Shown here piece after piece: positions 19,517 through 28,374 of a stretch of DNA of 64,000 bases (position 1 is the first letter of the stretch; the number at the start of each line of letters is the position of its first letter). The stretch comes from Roseitalea porphyridii (GTDB lineage: Bacteria; Pseudomonadota; Alphaproteobacteria; Rhizobiales; Rhizobiaceae). A program made the position numbers and the translations under genes. The DNA is taken from contig NZ_CP036532.1 in the NCBI RefSeq assembly GCF_004331955.1, positions 868,001-932,000 of the forward strand, written 5' to 3'. A model generated the notes under the pieces. It ran no database searches. It was given only the letters and a program-made list of their open reading frames with translations, and was not told the DNA's origin.

Positions 19517-20368
19517 TTACCTCTCGCCGGCACCGACGGATTTCAGGAAGTCCTCGCGGGGCTCGCACGCAGCCGTCGTCTCAAGGACCGACCGGTAATC
19601 ACCTGTTTCGACCGCCGCCATCACCGCCGCACGGCGTTTGGGCGGCAGGCTGTCAAGATAGAGACCGTCGCTCGTTTCGGCGTCCTCGAACGTGAACGAC
19701 GGCAAAGGCAGGCCGGCATCCACCTGTCGCTTGCGGCGCTCGACGAGGTAGAGTGCGACGTCCGGGTTGAGCGCGACGAACGCATCGATGCCGATGGTTC
19801 GGTGCTGCCGCGTCGCGGCGATGAACCGGTCGACAAGGCCCGGCATTTCATGGCGCATTGCAAGCGGGATCATCTCGGCGATGAGCTCCCTGAGCTCGGG
19901 GTCCGCCTCCCGGCTCGACCATCGTCCGCACCAGACCGGCAGGCCGCTGTGAAGGTCAAGCCAATGCAGCGGCGCCCGTACCATCCGTGTGAGCAGCGGA
20001 TCGGCGAAATGGCATCTGACTTCGACGATGTAGGTCGAAAGCCCGACACCGCGAAGCCATGCCTGCCGCCATGCCGGGTCGTTCCGGAAATGCGCGAAAC
20101 GCGGATATTTCTCGACATAAGCGTCGATCAGAACGTCGATCCGTCGTCCGCAACCGTCGGCCTGTTCGGCGTCCCAATAGCGCTCCCGGACATCGGGCTC
20201 CAGCTCCCGGTAGGGCGTCGCGGGGAACGCCGCAAACTGCTGGGGACCGTGAGCGGGGCTGGCAACATAGGCGGCCGCCCCGGCCGGTCCGGCAATCCAT
20301 GCCGTGAACAGCGCGACGAGACCGAGGCGGAAAGACTTAATCCAACGGGGCAAATCCAATGAGATCAT
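19517..20368 (-). CDS. Secreted protein of unknown function
   Basis: A 283-residue protein, not assigned to a family. An N-terminal hydrophobic stretch (LGLVALFTAWIAGPAGAAAYVA) looks like a Sec signal peptide with cleavage near AGA-AA. The mature part is Trp/Arg-rich and has four or five Cys (for example ADGCGRRID, EVRCHFAD, PVWCGRW, TAACEP), suggesting disulfides in the periplasm. It is separated by 133 bp from the polytopic protein transcribed in the same direction upstream. Confidence 0.75.
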   Translation of the reverse strand: MISLDLPRWIKSFRLGLVALFTAWIAGPAGAAAYVASPAHGPQQFAAFPATPYRELEPDVRERYWDAEQADGCGRRIDVLIDAYVEKYPRFAHFRNDPAWRQAWLRGVGLSTYIVEVRCHFADPLLTRMVRAPLHWLDLHSGLPVWCGRWSSREADPELRELIAEMIPLAMRHEMPGLVDRFIAATRQHRTIGIDAFVALNPDVALYLVERRKRQVDAGLPLPSFTFEDAETSDGLYLDSLPPKRRAAVMAAVETGDYRSVLETTAACEPREDFLKSVGAGER

Positions 20369-20501
20369 CGGAGCACGTATAGGAGATGACCGATGAAGAT
20401 TACCACAAATGACGTCAAATCCAACCGATGCCGCGTCCTGGCTGAGAAAGACATGATGAGAGGCTTTTTCACTGCGCGGCGGGCGAAGAATCGTCCGATA
20501 A

Positions 20502-22091
20502 CTAGTCTATTGACATTTGCTGTTCTTCGGAAGCCCGCATCGTCGACGCTCCTGATGGCGTCCGCACATGGATGACGGCGTCGGCGTCCACGTGAAGCCG
20601 CGTCCAGCCGTCGAGCCCGTCCATCACGGCAAGGTTCGGGTCGGCGGGCTTGAGTAACGTCCAACCGATTTCGTGCGCGTCGAGCAGCGGTTCGATTTCC
20701 TCGGGCTTGCCGGCCATGGCGATGGTCTCGGCGATGAACGCGCCATTGTCGAAAAGGCGGTCGGCGCGGCCGTCGATGAAGGTCGGGATGCCCGCGCGGA
20801 TCAGCGCGCCGCCGAAATCGTAGCTGTTCATGACATTGCCTTCGAGACCGGCCGCGCGCGCCGCCGCGATGGCACTGGCGGGATAGACCGTGCCGGGCGG
20901 CTGCAGCCGGTCCGTCGTCAGGGCCGAGGCAATCAGCACGAGACCGAGCGCCGCCATCGCCGTGCAGACCGTGCGTGACCTGCGCCCGGCAAGGCGTTGC
21001 AGCCCGTCGAAATCGCCACGACGCTCCCATGCGCGGCGCGCCATACCGGGCAGGCAGCGGGCGATTTCACGCGCCAGAAGCGACTCGGTCAGCAGGTAGA
21101 AGAACGGCGCAAAGCGCGCATGCGTGACGAACATGTAGAGCATCAGCCCGACGAACACGGCCTTGGCCAGCGGCGCGCGCAGCGGCGTGGCGAGGAACGC
21201 GACGATGATCGCGATCAGGCTGAACGCGGCAAGCGGGTCGGCGCCGAAATCGAGCGGCTGCCATTCGGCGATGTGGGCCAGCGCGGCATTGTCGACCATG
21301 ACGAATGTCGACGCGATCGCCTGCCAGCCGTACGGATGGACCATCGCCGCGACGGGGCACAAGGCGCCGAAGACGATCCAGCCGTGCAATGGGCGGTGGC
21401 GCCGGAGCGCGGCGAGCGACCAAGTGCCAGGCCGGGCCAGCAGATCGTCGCGGGCGGCGAAATGAACGAACGCCGCGCCGGCAGCGAGAAAACCGAGCGT
21501 GAAGCTGCCGTGCAGGTTGGCCCACAGCATCATCGCGCCGAGCGCAAGCAGGTCCGGGGCGCGCCGGTCGTCGGCTGCGTTCCACACGTGGATGACGAAC
21601 CAGATGGCGAAAGGCAGCGCCAGCATGTGCGGCCGGGCGACGAAGACGCTGCTCGACATGCCGAACGCCCACAGCGCGACCGCAAGGGCCGGCAGCGGCG
21701 CCAGATGGCGCGCGAGCTGGCCGTGCACGAGGGCAAACGACGCGATGACCGCCGCGATCGTGATCGCGACGATGCCGGCCCAGCCGCCCAGATCATGCGC
21801 CAGCGACAGGACGACACCCGAAAGCCACTGCTTGGCGATCCATGGTGCGCCGTCAAAGGTGTGCGAATAGCTGTCGGCGACAGGAAACGCGCCGGTTGCC
21901 CTGATGTCCTGGCCGATGCGGATGTGCCAGAGCGTGTCCGGATCGTTCAGAAGGTTCGGCGCGACAAGGCACACCATCGCCGTCGCGAGCAGCAGGCCGA
22001 ACGTGCGAACGCTCAGCGCGATCGCAGCGGGCCGCACGTCTCCGCCCGCCGCCGGCGCTGCGCCTGAAATCTGGCTCGTCGTGTCGGACAT
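20502..22091 (-). CDS. Polytopic membrane protein of unknown function
   Basis: A 529-residue protein with about 10 hydrophobic segments over residues 25-400 and a soluble C-terminal domain of about 130 residues. The first periplasmic loop carries NDPDTLWHIRIGQDI and DSYSHTFDGAPWIAKQWLS. Such acidic/aromatic loops after the first transmembrane segment recall GT-C type glycosyltransferases (Asp-containing first loop), but no conserved catalytic motif is certain. Related proteins are usually annotated only as hypothetical. The C-terminal part (NVMNSYDFGGALIRAGIPTFIDGRAD) is typical of this uncharacterised family. It lies between cfa and a secreted protein. Confidence 0.75.
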   Translation of the reverse strand: MSDTTSQISGAAPAAGGDVRPAAIALSVRTFGLLLATAMVCLVAPNLLNDPDTLWHIRIGQDIRATGAFPVADSYSHTFDGAPWIAKQWLSGVVLSLAHDLGGWAGIVAITIAAVIASFALVHGQLARHLAPLPALAVALWAFGMSSSVFVARPHMLALPFAIWFVIHVWNAADDRRAPDLLALGAMMLWANLHGSFTLGFLAAGAAFVHFAARDDLLARPGTWSLAALRRHRPLHGWIVFGALCPVAAMVHPYGWQAIASTFVMVDNAALAHIAEWQPLDFGADPLAAFSLIAIIVAFLATPLRAPLAKAVFVGLMLYMFVTHARFAPFFYLLTESLLAREIARCLPGMARRAWERRGDFDGLQRLAGRRSRTVCTAMAALGLVLIASALTTDRLQPPGTVYPASAIAAARAAGLEGNVMNSYDFGGALIRAGIPTFIDGRADRLFDNGAFIAETIAMAGKPEEIEPLLDAHEIGWTLLKPADPNLAVMDGLDGWTRLHVDADAVIHVRTPSGASTMRASEEQQMSID

Positions 22092-22148
22092 GGCTCACCG
22101 GACCGCTGCAAACCGGTCCAGCCTATCGGGCAAGCGCTTAAGAACGGC

Positions 22149-23483
22149 CTAAGCGGACGCCTTGCCGCTGCCCGAGCGGCGCGAGGCAGGCTTTGCCCCC
22201 TTCTTCGTGTGGGCATGGGCGGACTTGGCCCGCATCGGCCGGCGCTTCGGCGATGCGCCGGCGGCGAAGTCGGTGCGGCGGTCGTGCGAATAGAGGTAGT
22301 CGCGCACCACCGGCACCGCGTCCTGGCGCCGTGCGAGCTGCAATTGGAAGACCACGTGCTCGCCGTAGCGGAACGACAGTTCGCTCGAGGCGAGATAGAA
22401 GTCCCACATGCGCACGAAGCGCTCGTCATGGAGTTCGGCCGCCCGGTCGGCATTGGCCAGGAACCGTTCGCGCCAGGCGCGCAGCGTGTCGGCGTAGTGC
22501 AGCCGCAGGATCTCGGCGTCGAGCAGGTAAAGCCCCTGCGCCTCGATGTGCGGGACGAGTTCGGATAGCGCCGGAATATAGCCGCCCGGAAAGATGTACT
22601 TGTCGATGAACGGATTGGTGGTCGCCGGCGGTCCCGTGCGGCCGATCGTGTGGATCAGCGCGACGCCGTCCTCGGCCAGAAGCCGGCGCACCTGCGCGAA
22701 GAATTCGCCATAGCCGTTGATGCCGACATGTTCGAGCATGCCGACCGAAACGATCCTGTCGAATGTCTCATCGAGGCTGCGGTAGTCGGTCAGTTCGAAC
22801 CGGGCCCTGTCGCCAAGGCCCGCTTCGGCGGCCCGTTCGCGGGCCGAGGCGAACTGCTCTGTCGACAGCGTCACGCCGAATACCTCGGCATCGGCGTGGC
22901 GGGCGAGATCGACGGCGAGCCCGCCCCAGCCCGATCCGATATCGAGCACGCGCTGGCCCGGCTCGATGAAAAGCTTGCGGGCGATGTGGCGCATCTTGGC
23001 CGTTTGCGCCTCGTCGAGCGACATGCCGGGCTCGGCGAAATAGGCGCACGAATACTGCATGTTCTCGTCGAGAAAGAGCCGGTACAGATCGTTGCCCAGA
23101 TCATAGTGATGGGCGACGTTCCGGCGGGCGCGCGCCGGCGGGTGCGCCCGCTTGAGTGCGCGGCGGAGCCTGCGCATCGGCGATGTTCCGGCGACCGGCC
23201 GCTCGCCCGTGCCGTAAAGGTCCCGCCATAGCAGATCGAGCAGGGGGTAGATGCCGGCGTCCTCCGGCACCAGCGCCCCTTCCATGTAGGCTTCGCCGAA
23301 CCTCAGGTCGGGATTGCGCAGGATACGGCCGATCCACCGCTCGTCCGTCAGCCCCACCGACAGTGCGGGCCCGGACGAAGTGCCATAATCTCTGGTGTGA
23401 CCGTCGGGGAAGCGCACTTGCAGATGCGCCGATCGGATGTTCCGGCCAAGGAAGCGATCGAGTTGTCGGCCGTAGAAACCCAT
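22149..23483 (-). CDS. cfa: Cyclopropane-fatty-acyl-phospholipid synthase
   Basis: A 444-residue membrane-associated methyltransferase that uses SAM to convert cis-unsaturated acyl chains of phospholipids to cyclopropane chains. SAM motif I is VLDIGSGWGGLAVDLA; other Cfa features are NVAHHYDLGNDLYRLFLDENMQYSCAYF and EHVGINGYGEFF. The ATG at 23483 (MGFYGRQLDRFL) is chosen with AAAGGAC upstream; a longer open frame to 23840 is Arg/Pro-rich noise. The C-terminal tail is Lys/Arg/Ser/Ala-rich (KSAHAHTKKGAKPASRRSGS). Divergent from the RsmB-type gene. Confidence 0.95.
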   Translation of the reverse strand: MGFYGRQLDRFLGRNIRSAHLQVRFPDGHTRDYGTSSGPALSVGLTDERWIGRILRNPDLRFGEAYMEGALVPEDAGIYPLLDLLWRDLYGTGERPVAGTSPMRRLRRALKRAHPPARARRNVAHHYDLGNDLYRLFLDENMQYSCAYFAEPGMSLDEAQTAKMRHIARKLFIEPGQRVLDIGSGWGGLAVDLARHADAEVFGVTLSTEQFASARERAAEAGLGDRARFELTDYRSLDETFDRIVSVGMLEHVGINGYGEFFAQVRRLLAEDGVALIHTIGRTGPPATTNPFIDKYIFPGGYIPALSELVPHIEAQGLYLLDAEILRLHYADTLRAWRERFLANADRAAELHDERFVRMWDFYLASSELSFRYGEHVVFQLQLARRQDAVPVVRDYLYSHDRRTDFAAGASPKRRPMRAKSAHAHTKKGAKPASRRSGSGKASA

Positions 23484-23665
23484 GTCCTTTCCGCCCGTTC
23501 TGCTCGGCCCGAAAGACACGCCCCGCCAACAGATTAAGCCAATTTCGGCGCAATGCCAATCAGCCCTGTCCGGTTCCCGGACGCGGGCCGGCCGGGCAGG
23601 CCCTTTCGCCCGGACCGCCGTTCGGCTAATGCGGCGCCGACGCGAACGAAGCGGAAGCGAAAACC

Positions 23666-24955
23666 ATGCGCCTTGGCGGACGGGTGGCGGCGGCGATCGA
23701 AGTGCTCGCCGACATCGAAGACAACAGGAGACCGGCTTCGGTCGCGCTGGCCGACTGGGGCAAGACGCACCGTTTCGCAGGCTCGGGCGACCGCGCCGCG
23801 ATCGGAAATATCGTCTATGACGCGCTGCGCCGCCGCGCATCTCTTGCCTTCCGCATGGACGAGGACGGTCCGGTCGCCCTGGCGCTCGGCGTCCTCGCCT
23901 TTTCGTGGGCGATGAGCACCGAGAAGATCGCCGAAGCGTTCACCGACGACAAGTTCGCCCCCGCCGTCCCGCTGGCACAACTCGAAGCAGCCGGCGCGCG
24001 CGATCTGACCTTTGCCGACCCGCATATCGAGGCCGACGTGCCGCCCTGGTGCGGCGACCTTCTTGCCGAGGGTTTCGGCGAGGAATGGGTCGAGGAGGCC
24101 AAGGCGTTCGCCGAGCGGCCGCCGCTCGACCTGCGCGTCAACACGCTGGCCGCAAGCCGCGACAAGGTGCTCAAGGCGCTGTCGAAGTCGGGCGCGAAAC
24201 CGACGACGATCGCAAGACACGGCGTGCGCATCAAGGCGCCCCGCCGCGAGGGCCGCCTGCCGAACGTGCAGGCCGAACCGGCCTTTCAGAAGGGCTGGTT
24301 CGAGGTGCAGGACGAAGGTAGCCAGATCGTCGCCGACCTTGTTTTCGCGCAGCCCGGCGAACAGGTGTTCGACTTCTGCGCAGGCGCGGGCGGCAAGACG
24401 CTCGCGCTCGCCGCGGCGATGGAGAACAAGGGCCAGGTGCACGCGTTCGATGCCGACAAGCAGCGTCTGGCGCCCATCTTCGACCGTCTCAGGCGCGCCG
24501 GCACGCGCAACGTGCAGGTGCATGCGGCCGACGACGACCTCGCGCCGCTCGAGGGTCGTTTCGACAGGGTCGTGGTCGACGCGCCGTGCAGCGGCTCGGG
24601 AACCTGGCGCCGCCATCCCGATGCGAAGTGGCGCCTGACGCAGCAGCAACTCGAACAGCGCTGCGCCGAGCAGGCCGCCATTCTCGACGATGCGGTGCGC
24701 TTCGTCCGGCCCGGCGGCTATCTGTGCTACATCACCTGTTCGGTCTTCGCCGAGGAAAACGAAGCTCAAATCTATGCCTTCGGCGACCGGCATCCGGGCT
24801 GGTCGCTGCTTTCGGCCGGCGAGGTCTGGCAGGACCTTTACGGCTTCAACAAGCCGCAACCCTGGTCGGCTGATCTGAACTGCATCACGCTGACGCCGCG
24901 TTCGACCGGCACGGACGGCTTTTTCTTCGCGGTCATGCAGCGCGAGACCGGCTGA
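23666..24955 (+). CDS. RsmB/NOP family RNA (cytosine-C5) methyltransferase
   Basis: A 429-residue class I methyltransferase acting on rRNA or tRNA cytosine C5. Both cysteines of the two-Cys mechanism are present: VDAPCSGSGTWRRHPD (motif IV) and YITCSVFAEENE (motif VI); SAM motif I is DFCAGAGGKTLALA. The N-terminal about 100 residues resemble the NusB-like domain of RsmB. Gene order guaB, rsmB-like, guaA is common in Rhizobiales, here with extra genes interleaved. Confidence 0.93.
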   Translation: MRLGGRVAAAIEVLADIEDNRRPASVALADWGKTHRFAGSGDRAAIGNIVYDALRRRASLAFRMDEDGPVALALGVLAFSWAMSTEKIAEAFTDDKFAPAVPLAQLEAAGARDLTFADPHIEADVPPWCGDLLAEGFGEEWVEEAKAFAERPPLDLRVNTLAASRDKVLKALSKSGAKPTTIARHGVRIKAPRREGRLPNVQAEPAFQKGWFEVQDEGSQIVADLVFAQPGEQVFDFCAGAGGKTLALAAAMENKGQVHAFDADKQRLAPIFDRLRRAGTRNVQVHAADDDLAPLEGRFDRVVVDAPCSGSGTWRRHPDAKWRLTQQQLEQRCAEQAAILDDAVRFVRPGGYLCYITCSVFAEENEAQIYAFGDRHPGWSLLSAGEVWQDLYGFNKPQPWSADLNCITLTPRSTGTDGFFFAVMQRETG

Positions 24956-25025
24956 CCGGAACCGGCGCCACTTGCCTCCGTTGATCCTGTTACCGATATC
25001 TCGATGAACGATGGAGTGGCCGGCC

Positions 25026-25553
25026 ATGGGCAAGGACAACACGCTTGACGATCTGACCGGCGGACAGCACCGCCGCACCGACGAAAGGAAGAGCAGCTTG
25101 CGGCGTTGGCTCGTGCTCGCCGCCTTCATCGTGCTCGCCTGGGGCGGAGGCACACTGATCGGCGTGGCGACGCCACCGGGACAATGGTACGCCGACCTGC
25201 AGAAGCCGTTCTTCAATCCGCCGGCCTGGGTCTTCGGCCCTGTCTGGACGGTGCTCTACGTGCTCGTGGCGATCGCCGGCTGGCGCACCTGGATGCGGAA
25301 CTATCGCGGCCTGACAATGCAGGTCTGGTTCGCCCAGCTTGCCGTCAACTTCCTCTGGTCCCCGGCATTTTTCGGCATGCAGCGTCCGGGCTATGCGCTG
25401 CTGATCATCGCCGTCATGATCGTTCTGACCGTTCTCTTCATGCGCCTTTCGGTGCGCGATGACGACAGGGCGAGTGCCTGGCTGATGGCGCCCTATCTTG
25501 CCTGGATCAGCTTCGCCGCGCTGCTGAACGCCGCCATCTGGTGGCTGAACTGA
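25026..25553 (+). CDS. tspO: TspO/MBR family protein
   Basis: A 175-residue membrane protein with five transmembrane helices that binds porphyrins; in bacteria it affects tetrapyrrole and stress responses. Family landmarks are TPPGQWYADLQKPFFNPPAW and VFGPVWTVLYVLVAIAGWR. The N-terminal about 25 residues are hydrophilic. The ATG at 25026 has GGAG at 25013-25016, whereas the in-frame ATG at 25011 has no ribosome site. A bidirectional terminator follows. Confidence 0.93.
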   Translation: MGKDNTLDDLTGGQHRRTDERKSSLRRWLVLAAFIVLAWGGGTLIGVATPPGQWYADLQKPFFNPPAWVFGPVWTVLYVLVAIAGWRTWMRNYRGLTMQVWFAQLAVNFLWSPAFFGMQRPGYALLIIAVMIVLTVLFMRLSVRDDDRASAWLMAPYLAWISFAALLNAAIWWLN

Positions 25554-25562
25554 CCGCATGAA

Positions 25563-25587
25563 AAACCCCGGCACCGGGCCGGGGTTT
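25563..25587. terminator. Bidirectional terminator between tspO and the DUF892 gene
   Basis: A perfect 10-bp stem AAACCCCGGC / GCCGGGGTTT with loop ACCGG lies between convergent genes; the A and T runs serve both strands. Confidence 0.9.
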
Positions 25588-25627
25588 CTCGTTTCGTATC
25601 GCGGCTTGAGTGGTCCGCGCCGCCGCG

Positions 25628-26116
25628 TCAGGCCGCCTTCTTGTTGAGGCGATCCTCGGCGATGTCGGTGAGCTTGCCGTCGGCGCTCTTCTCCTCGGCG
25701 AGCGTGTCGCCAAGCAGCTTGACGGCCTCGTCGTTGCCCAGAAGCTTGGCCCAGGTGATCAGCGTGCCGTAGCGCGTGATCTCGTAGTGTTCCACGGCCT
25801 GGGCGGCGGCCGTCAGGGCCGCGTCCAGCGTCTCGGCGTCGTCGATCTCGCCCATCAGTTCCTCGGCTTCCTGGACGATGCCTTCGATCGCCGGGCATTC
25901 CTCGCCGGCCGGCTTCTTGTCGATCGTGCCGAAGACGCGCTCGAGCCGCGTGATGTGGTTGGCGGTCTCCTCGCGGTGCGTCTGGAACAGTTCCTTGAGC
26001 TTGTCGCTGTTGGCCTTCTCGACCATCTTGGGCAGGCTCTTGTGGATGTGCCGCTCGGCGAAATAAATGTCCTTGAGCGTGTGTTCGAAAAGGTCCGAAA
26101 GATCGGTAACAGACAT
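25628..26116 (-). CDS. Ferritin-like DUF892 (YciE/YciF) family protein
   Basis: A 162-residue four-helix protein. The conserved opening DLSDLFEHTLKDIYFAERHI and acidic/His helices (HREETANHITRLERVF, ALTAAAQAVEHYEI) carry candidate di-iron ligands. Members are stress-induced and of unknown enzymatic role. The start at 26116 is supported by AAAAGGAG upstream. It is convergent with tspO and divergent from the GFA gene. Confidence 0.92.
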   Translation of the reverse strand: MSVTDLSDLFEHTLKDIYFAERHIHKSLPKMVEKANSDKLKELFQTHREETANHITRLERVFGTIDKKPAGEECPAIEGIVQEAEELMGEIDDAETLDAALTAAAQAVEHYEITRYGTLITWAKLLGNDEAVKLLGDTLAEEKSADGKLTDIAEDRLNKKAA

Positions 26117-26332
26117 GGTAGTCTCCTTTTGTCTGGGGCGCGCCGGACCTTGGCGTCCGGCTTGTCTGGCAAACGGTCGGTTCGCCTTCGCCGTTCCCTC
26201 GGCCGTGGCAAAAATATCGGCCGGCCGCCGCAATGCGTGGGTAGCTCGGGCCCCGGCCGGCTTGTCGATTGCGTCGGGGGCCGTGCTGGCGTAAGCGCGG
26301 ACATATCGGCGTCAACGGCACGGAGCTTCAAA

Positions 26333-26752
26333 ATGGCGGAGACCATGCGAACCGGCCGATGTCTTTGCGGCTCGGTCCGGTTCGCCGCCGAACCCCGGAA
26401 ACCGCACATCGCCGCCTGCCATTGTGGCATGTGCCGGCGCTGGGCCTCCGGTCCGTTCATGGCCGTCCACTGCCGCAACGTGCGCTTCGAGAGCGACCGG
26501 CATGTCCGCCGTTTCCGATCCTCGGACTGGGCCGAGCGGGGCTTTTGTGACAGATGCGGCAGCACGCTCTTCTATCACATGCTCGGCTCGGACGAGTACG
26601 GAATGGCCGCCGGGCTCTTCGACGATCTGAAGGGGCTTCAGTTCGCGCTGCAGCTCTATATCGACCACAAGCCGGACTTCTACGCCTTCGCCCAGCAGAC
26701 CAGAACCTTGACCGAGGCGGACATCGTCGCCCGAAACCCCGGATCCAAATGA
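26333..26752 (+). CDS. GFA/CENP-V domain zinc protein
   Basis: A 139-residue GFA-family protein (glutathione-dependent formaldehyde-activating enzyme fold). Zinc-binding Cys motifs are visible: [19 protein letters not shown] and [10 protein letters not shown]. Most members have no proven formaldehyde activity, so the substrate is open. GGAG lies 7 nt before the ATG. The stop overlaps the guaA start (ATGA), so guaA translation is coupled to it. Confidence 0.9.
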   Translation: MAETMRTGRCLCGSVRFAAEPRKPHIAACHCGMCRRWASGPFMAVHCRNVRFESDRHVRRFRSSDWAERGFCDRCGSTLFYHMLGSDEYGMAAGLFDDLKGLQFALQLYIDHKPDFYAFAQQTRTLTEADIVARNPGSK

Positions 26753-28311
26753 CCGAGACATCCCATCCCGAAACCGTGCTGATCGTCGACTTCGGCAGCC
26801 AGGTGACCCAGCTCATCGCCCGGCGCGTGCGTGAGGCCGGCGTCTATTCCGAGATCGTGCCGTTCCAGTCGGCGGACGAGGGGTTTGCGCGCCTTGCGCC
26901 GAAGGCCGTGATCCTGTCGGGCGGGCCGGCCTCGACCGTCGACATCGGCTCGCCGCGCGCCCCGCAGGCGATCTTCGAGGCAGGCGTACCCGTGCTCGGC
27001 ATCTGCTACGGCCAGCAGACCATGTGCGCCCAGCTCGGCGGCGCGGTGGAGGGCGGCCATCATCGCGAGTTCGGCCGCGCCTTCGTCAGCGTCGAACGCC
27101 AGAGCCCGCTGTTTGAAGGGGTCTGGTCCGAGGGCGAAAGGCATCAGGTCTGGATGAGCCATGGCGACCGGGTGACCGCGCTGCCCGAGGGCTTTGCGGT
27201 GATCGGCACCTCGCCGAACGCGCCCTTCGCCGCCATCGCCGACGAGACCCGCCGCTATTATGGCGTCCAGTTCCATCCCGAGGTCGTGCACACGCCCGAC
27301 GGCGCCCGGCTGATCGCCAATTTCGTGCACAGGATCGCCGGGCTGAAGGGCGACTGGACGATGGCCGCCTACAAGGACCAGGCGATCGCCGCCATCCGCG
27401 AGCAGGTCGGCGACGGCAAGGTCATCTGCGGGCTTTCGGGCGGCGTCGATTCCTCGGTCGCCGCCTTGCTGATCCACGAGGCGATCGGCGACCAGCTCAC
27501 CTGCATCCTGGTCGATCACGGGCTGATGCGGCTGAACGAGGCGGCCGAGGTCGCCGAGATGTTCCGCCAGCACTACAACATCCCGCTCGTCCATGCCGAC
27601 GCCTCCGACACCTTCCTCGACGCGCTCGACGGCGTTTCCGACCCCGAGCTCAAGCGCAAGACGATCGGCAAGCTGTTCATCGACGTGTTCGAGGCCGAGG
27701 CGAAAAAGCTCGGCGGCGCCGACTTCCTCGCCCAGGGCACGCTCTATCCCGACGTGATCGAGAGCGTCTCGTTCACCGGCGGCCCGTCGGTGACGATCAA
27801 GAGCCACCACAATGTCGGCGGCCTGCCCGAACGCATGGACATGAAGCTGGTCGAGCCGCTGCGCGAACTGTTCAAGGACGAGGTGCGCGAACTGGGGCGC
27901 GAGCTGGGCCTGCCCGACAGCTTCATCGGCCGTCATCCGTTCCCCGGGCCCGGCCTTGCCCTGCGCTGCCCGGGCGCGGTGACGCGCGACCGGCTCGACA
28001 TCCTGCGCCAGGCCGATGCGATCTATCTCGACGAGATCAGGAAGGCCGGCCTTTACGACGCGATCTGGCAGGCCTTCGCGGTGCTGTTGCCGGTGCAGAC
28101 GGTCGGCGTGATGGGCGATGGCCGCACCTACGAATATGTCTGCGCGCTGCGCGCGGTGACCTCGGTCGACGGCATGACCGCCGACTTCTATCCCTTCGAC
28201 ATGGGCTTTCTGGGCGAGGCGGCCACGCGCATCATCAACGAGGTCCGCGGCATCAACCGTGTCGTCTACGACGTGACCTCGAAACCACCCGGCACCATCG
28301 AGTGGGAGTAG
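26749..28311 (+). CDS. guaA: GMP synthase (glutamine-hydrolysing)
   Basis: Converts XMP to GMP with glutamine and ATP. It is 520 residues: a class I amidotransferase domain ([10 protein letters not shown] nucleophile Cys, FHPEVVHTP His/Glu), then an ATP pyrophosphatase domain ([15 protein letters not shown]-loop) and a dimerisation domain ending in PPGTIEWE. The 3' end is a known integration hotspot for genomic islands, and its last bases are repeated 1.9 kb downstream (see repeats at 28300 and 30200). Confidence 0.98.
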   Translation: MTETSHPETVLIVDFGSQVTQLIARRVREAGVYSEIVPFQSADEGFARLAPKAVILSGGPASTVDIGSPRAPQAIFEAGVPVLGICYGQQTMCAQLGGAVEGGHHREFGRAFVSVERQSPLFEGVWSEGERHQVWMSHGDRVTALPEGFAVIGTSPNAPFAAIADETRRYYGVQFHPEVVHTPDGARLIANFVHRIAGLKGDWTMAAYKDQAIAAIREQVGDGKVICGLSGGVDSSVAALLIHEAIGDQLTCILVDHGLMRLNEAAEVAEMFRQHYNIPLVHADASDTFLDALDGVSDPELKRKTIGKLFIDVFEAEAKKLGGADFLAQGTLYPDVIESVSFTGGPSVTIKSHHNVGGLPERMDMKLVEPLRELFKDEVRELGRELGLPDSFIGRHPFPGPGLALRCPGAVTRDRLDILRQADAIYLDEIRKAGLYDAIWQAFAVLLPVQTVGVMGDGRTYEYVCALRAVTSVDGMTADFYPFDMGFLGEAATRIINEVRGINRVVYDVTSKPPGTIEWE

Positions 28312-28315
28312 GGGT
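28300..28315 (+). repeat. attL-like repeat at the guaA 3' end
   Basis: GAGTGGGAGTAGGGGT spans the last codons and stop of guaA. A copy with one extra G (GAGTGGGAGTGAGGGGT) occurs at 30200-30216 in the same orientation. Confidence 0.7.
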
Positions 28316-28374
28316 GACTCTAACTGCTCGTCCCGATCAATGTTGTGTCAGAACACCAGCGTTCTAGTTCGGCC

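Noticed and set aside
22149-23840. 563-codon version of Cfa
   Set aside because: The extra 119 N-terminal residues are Arg/Pro-rich noise; ATG at 23483 has a ribosome site and matches the family start.
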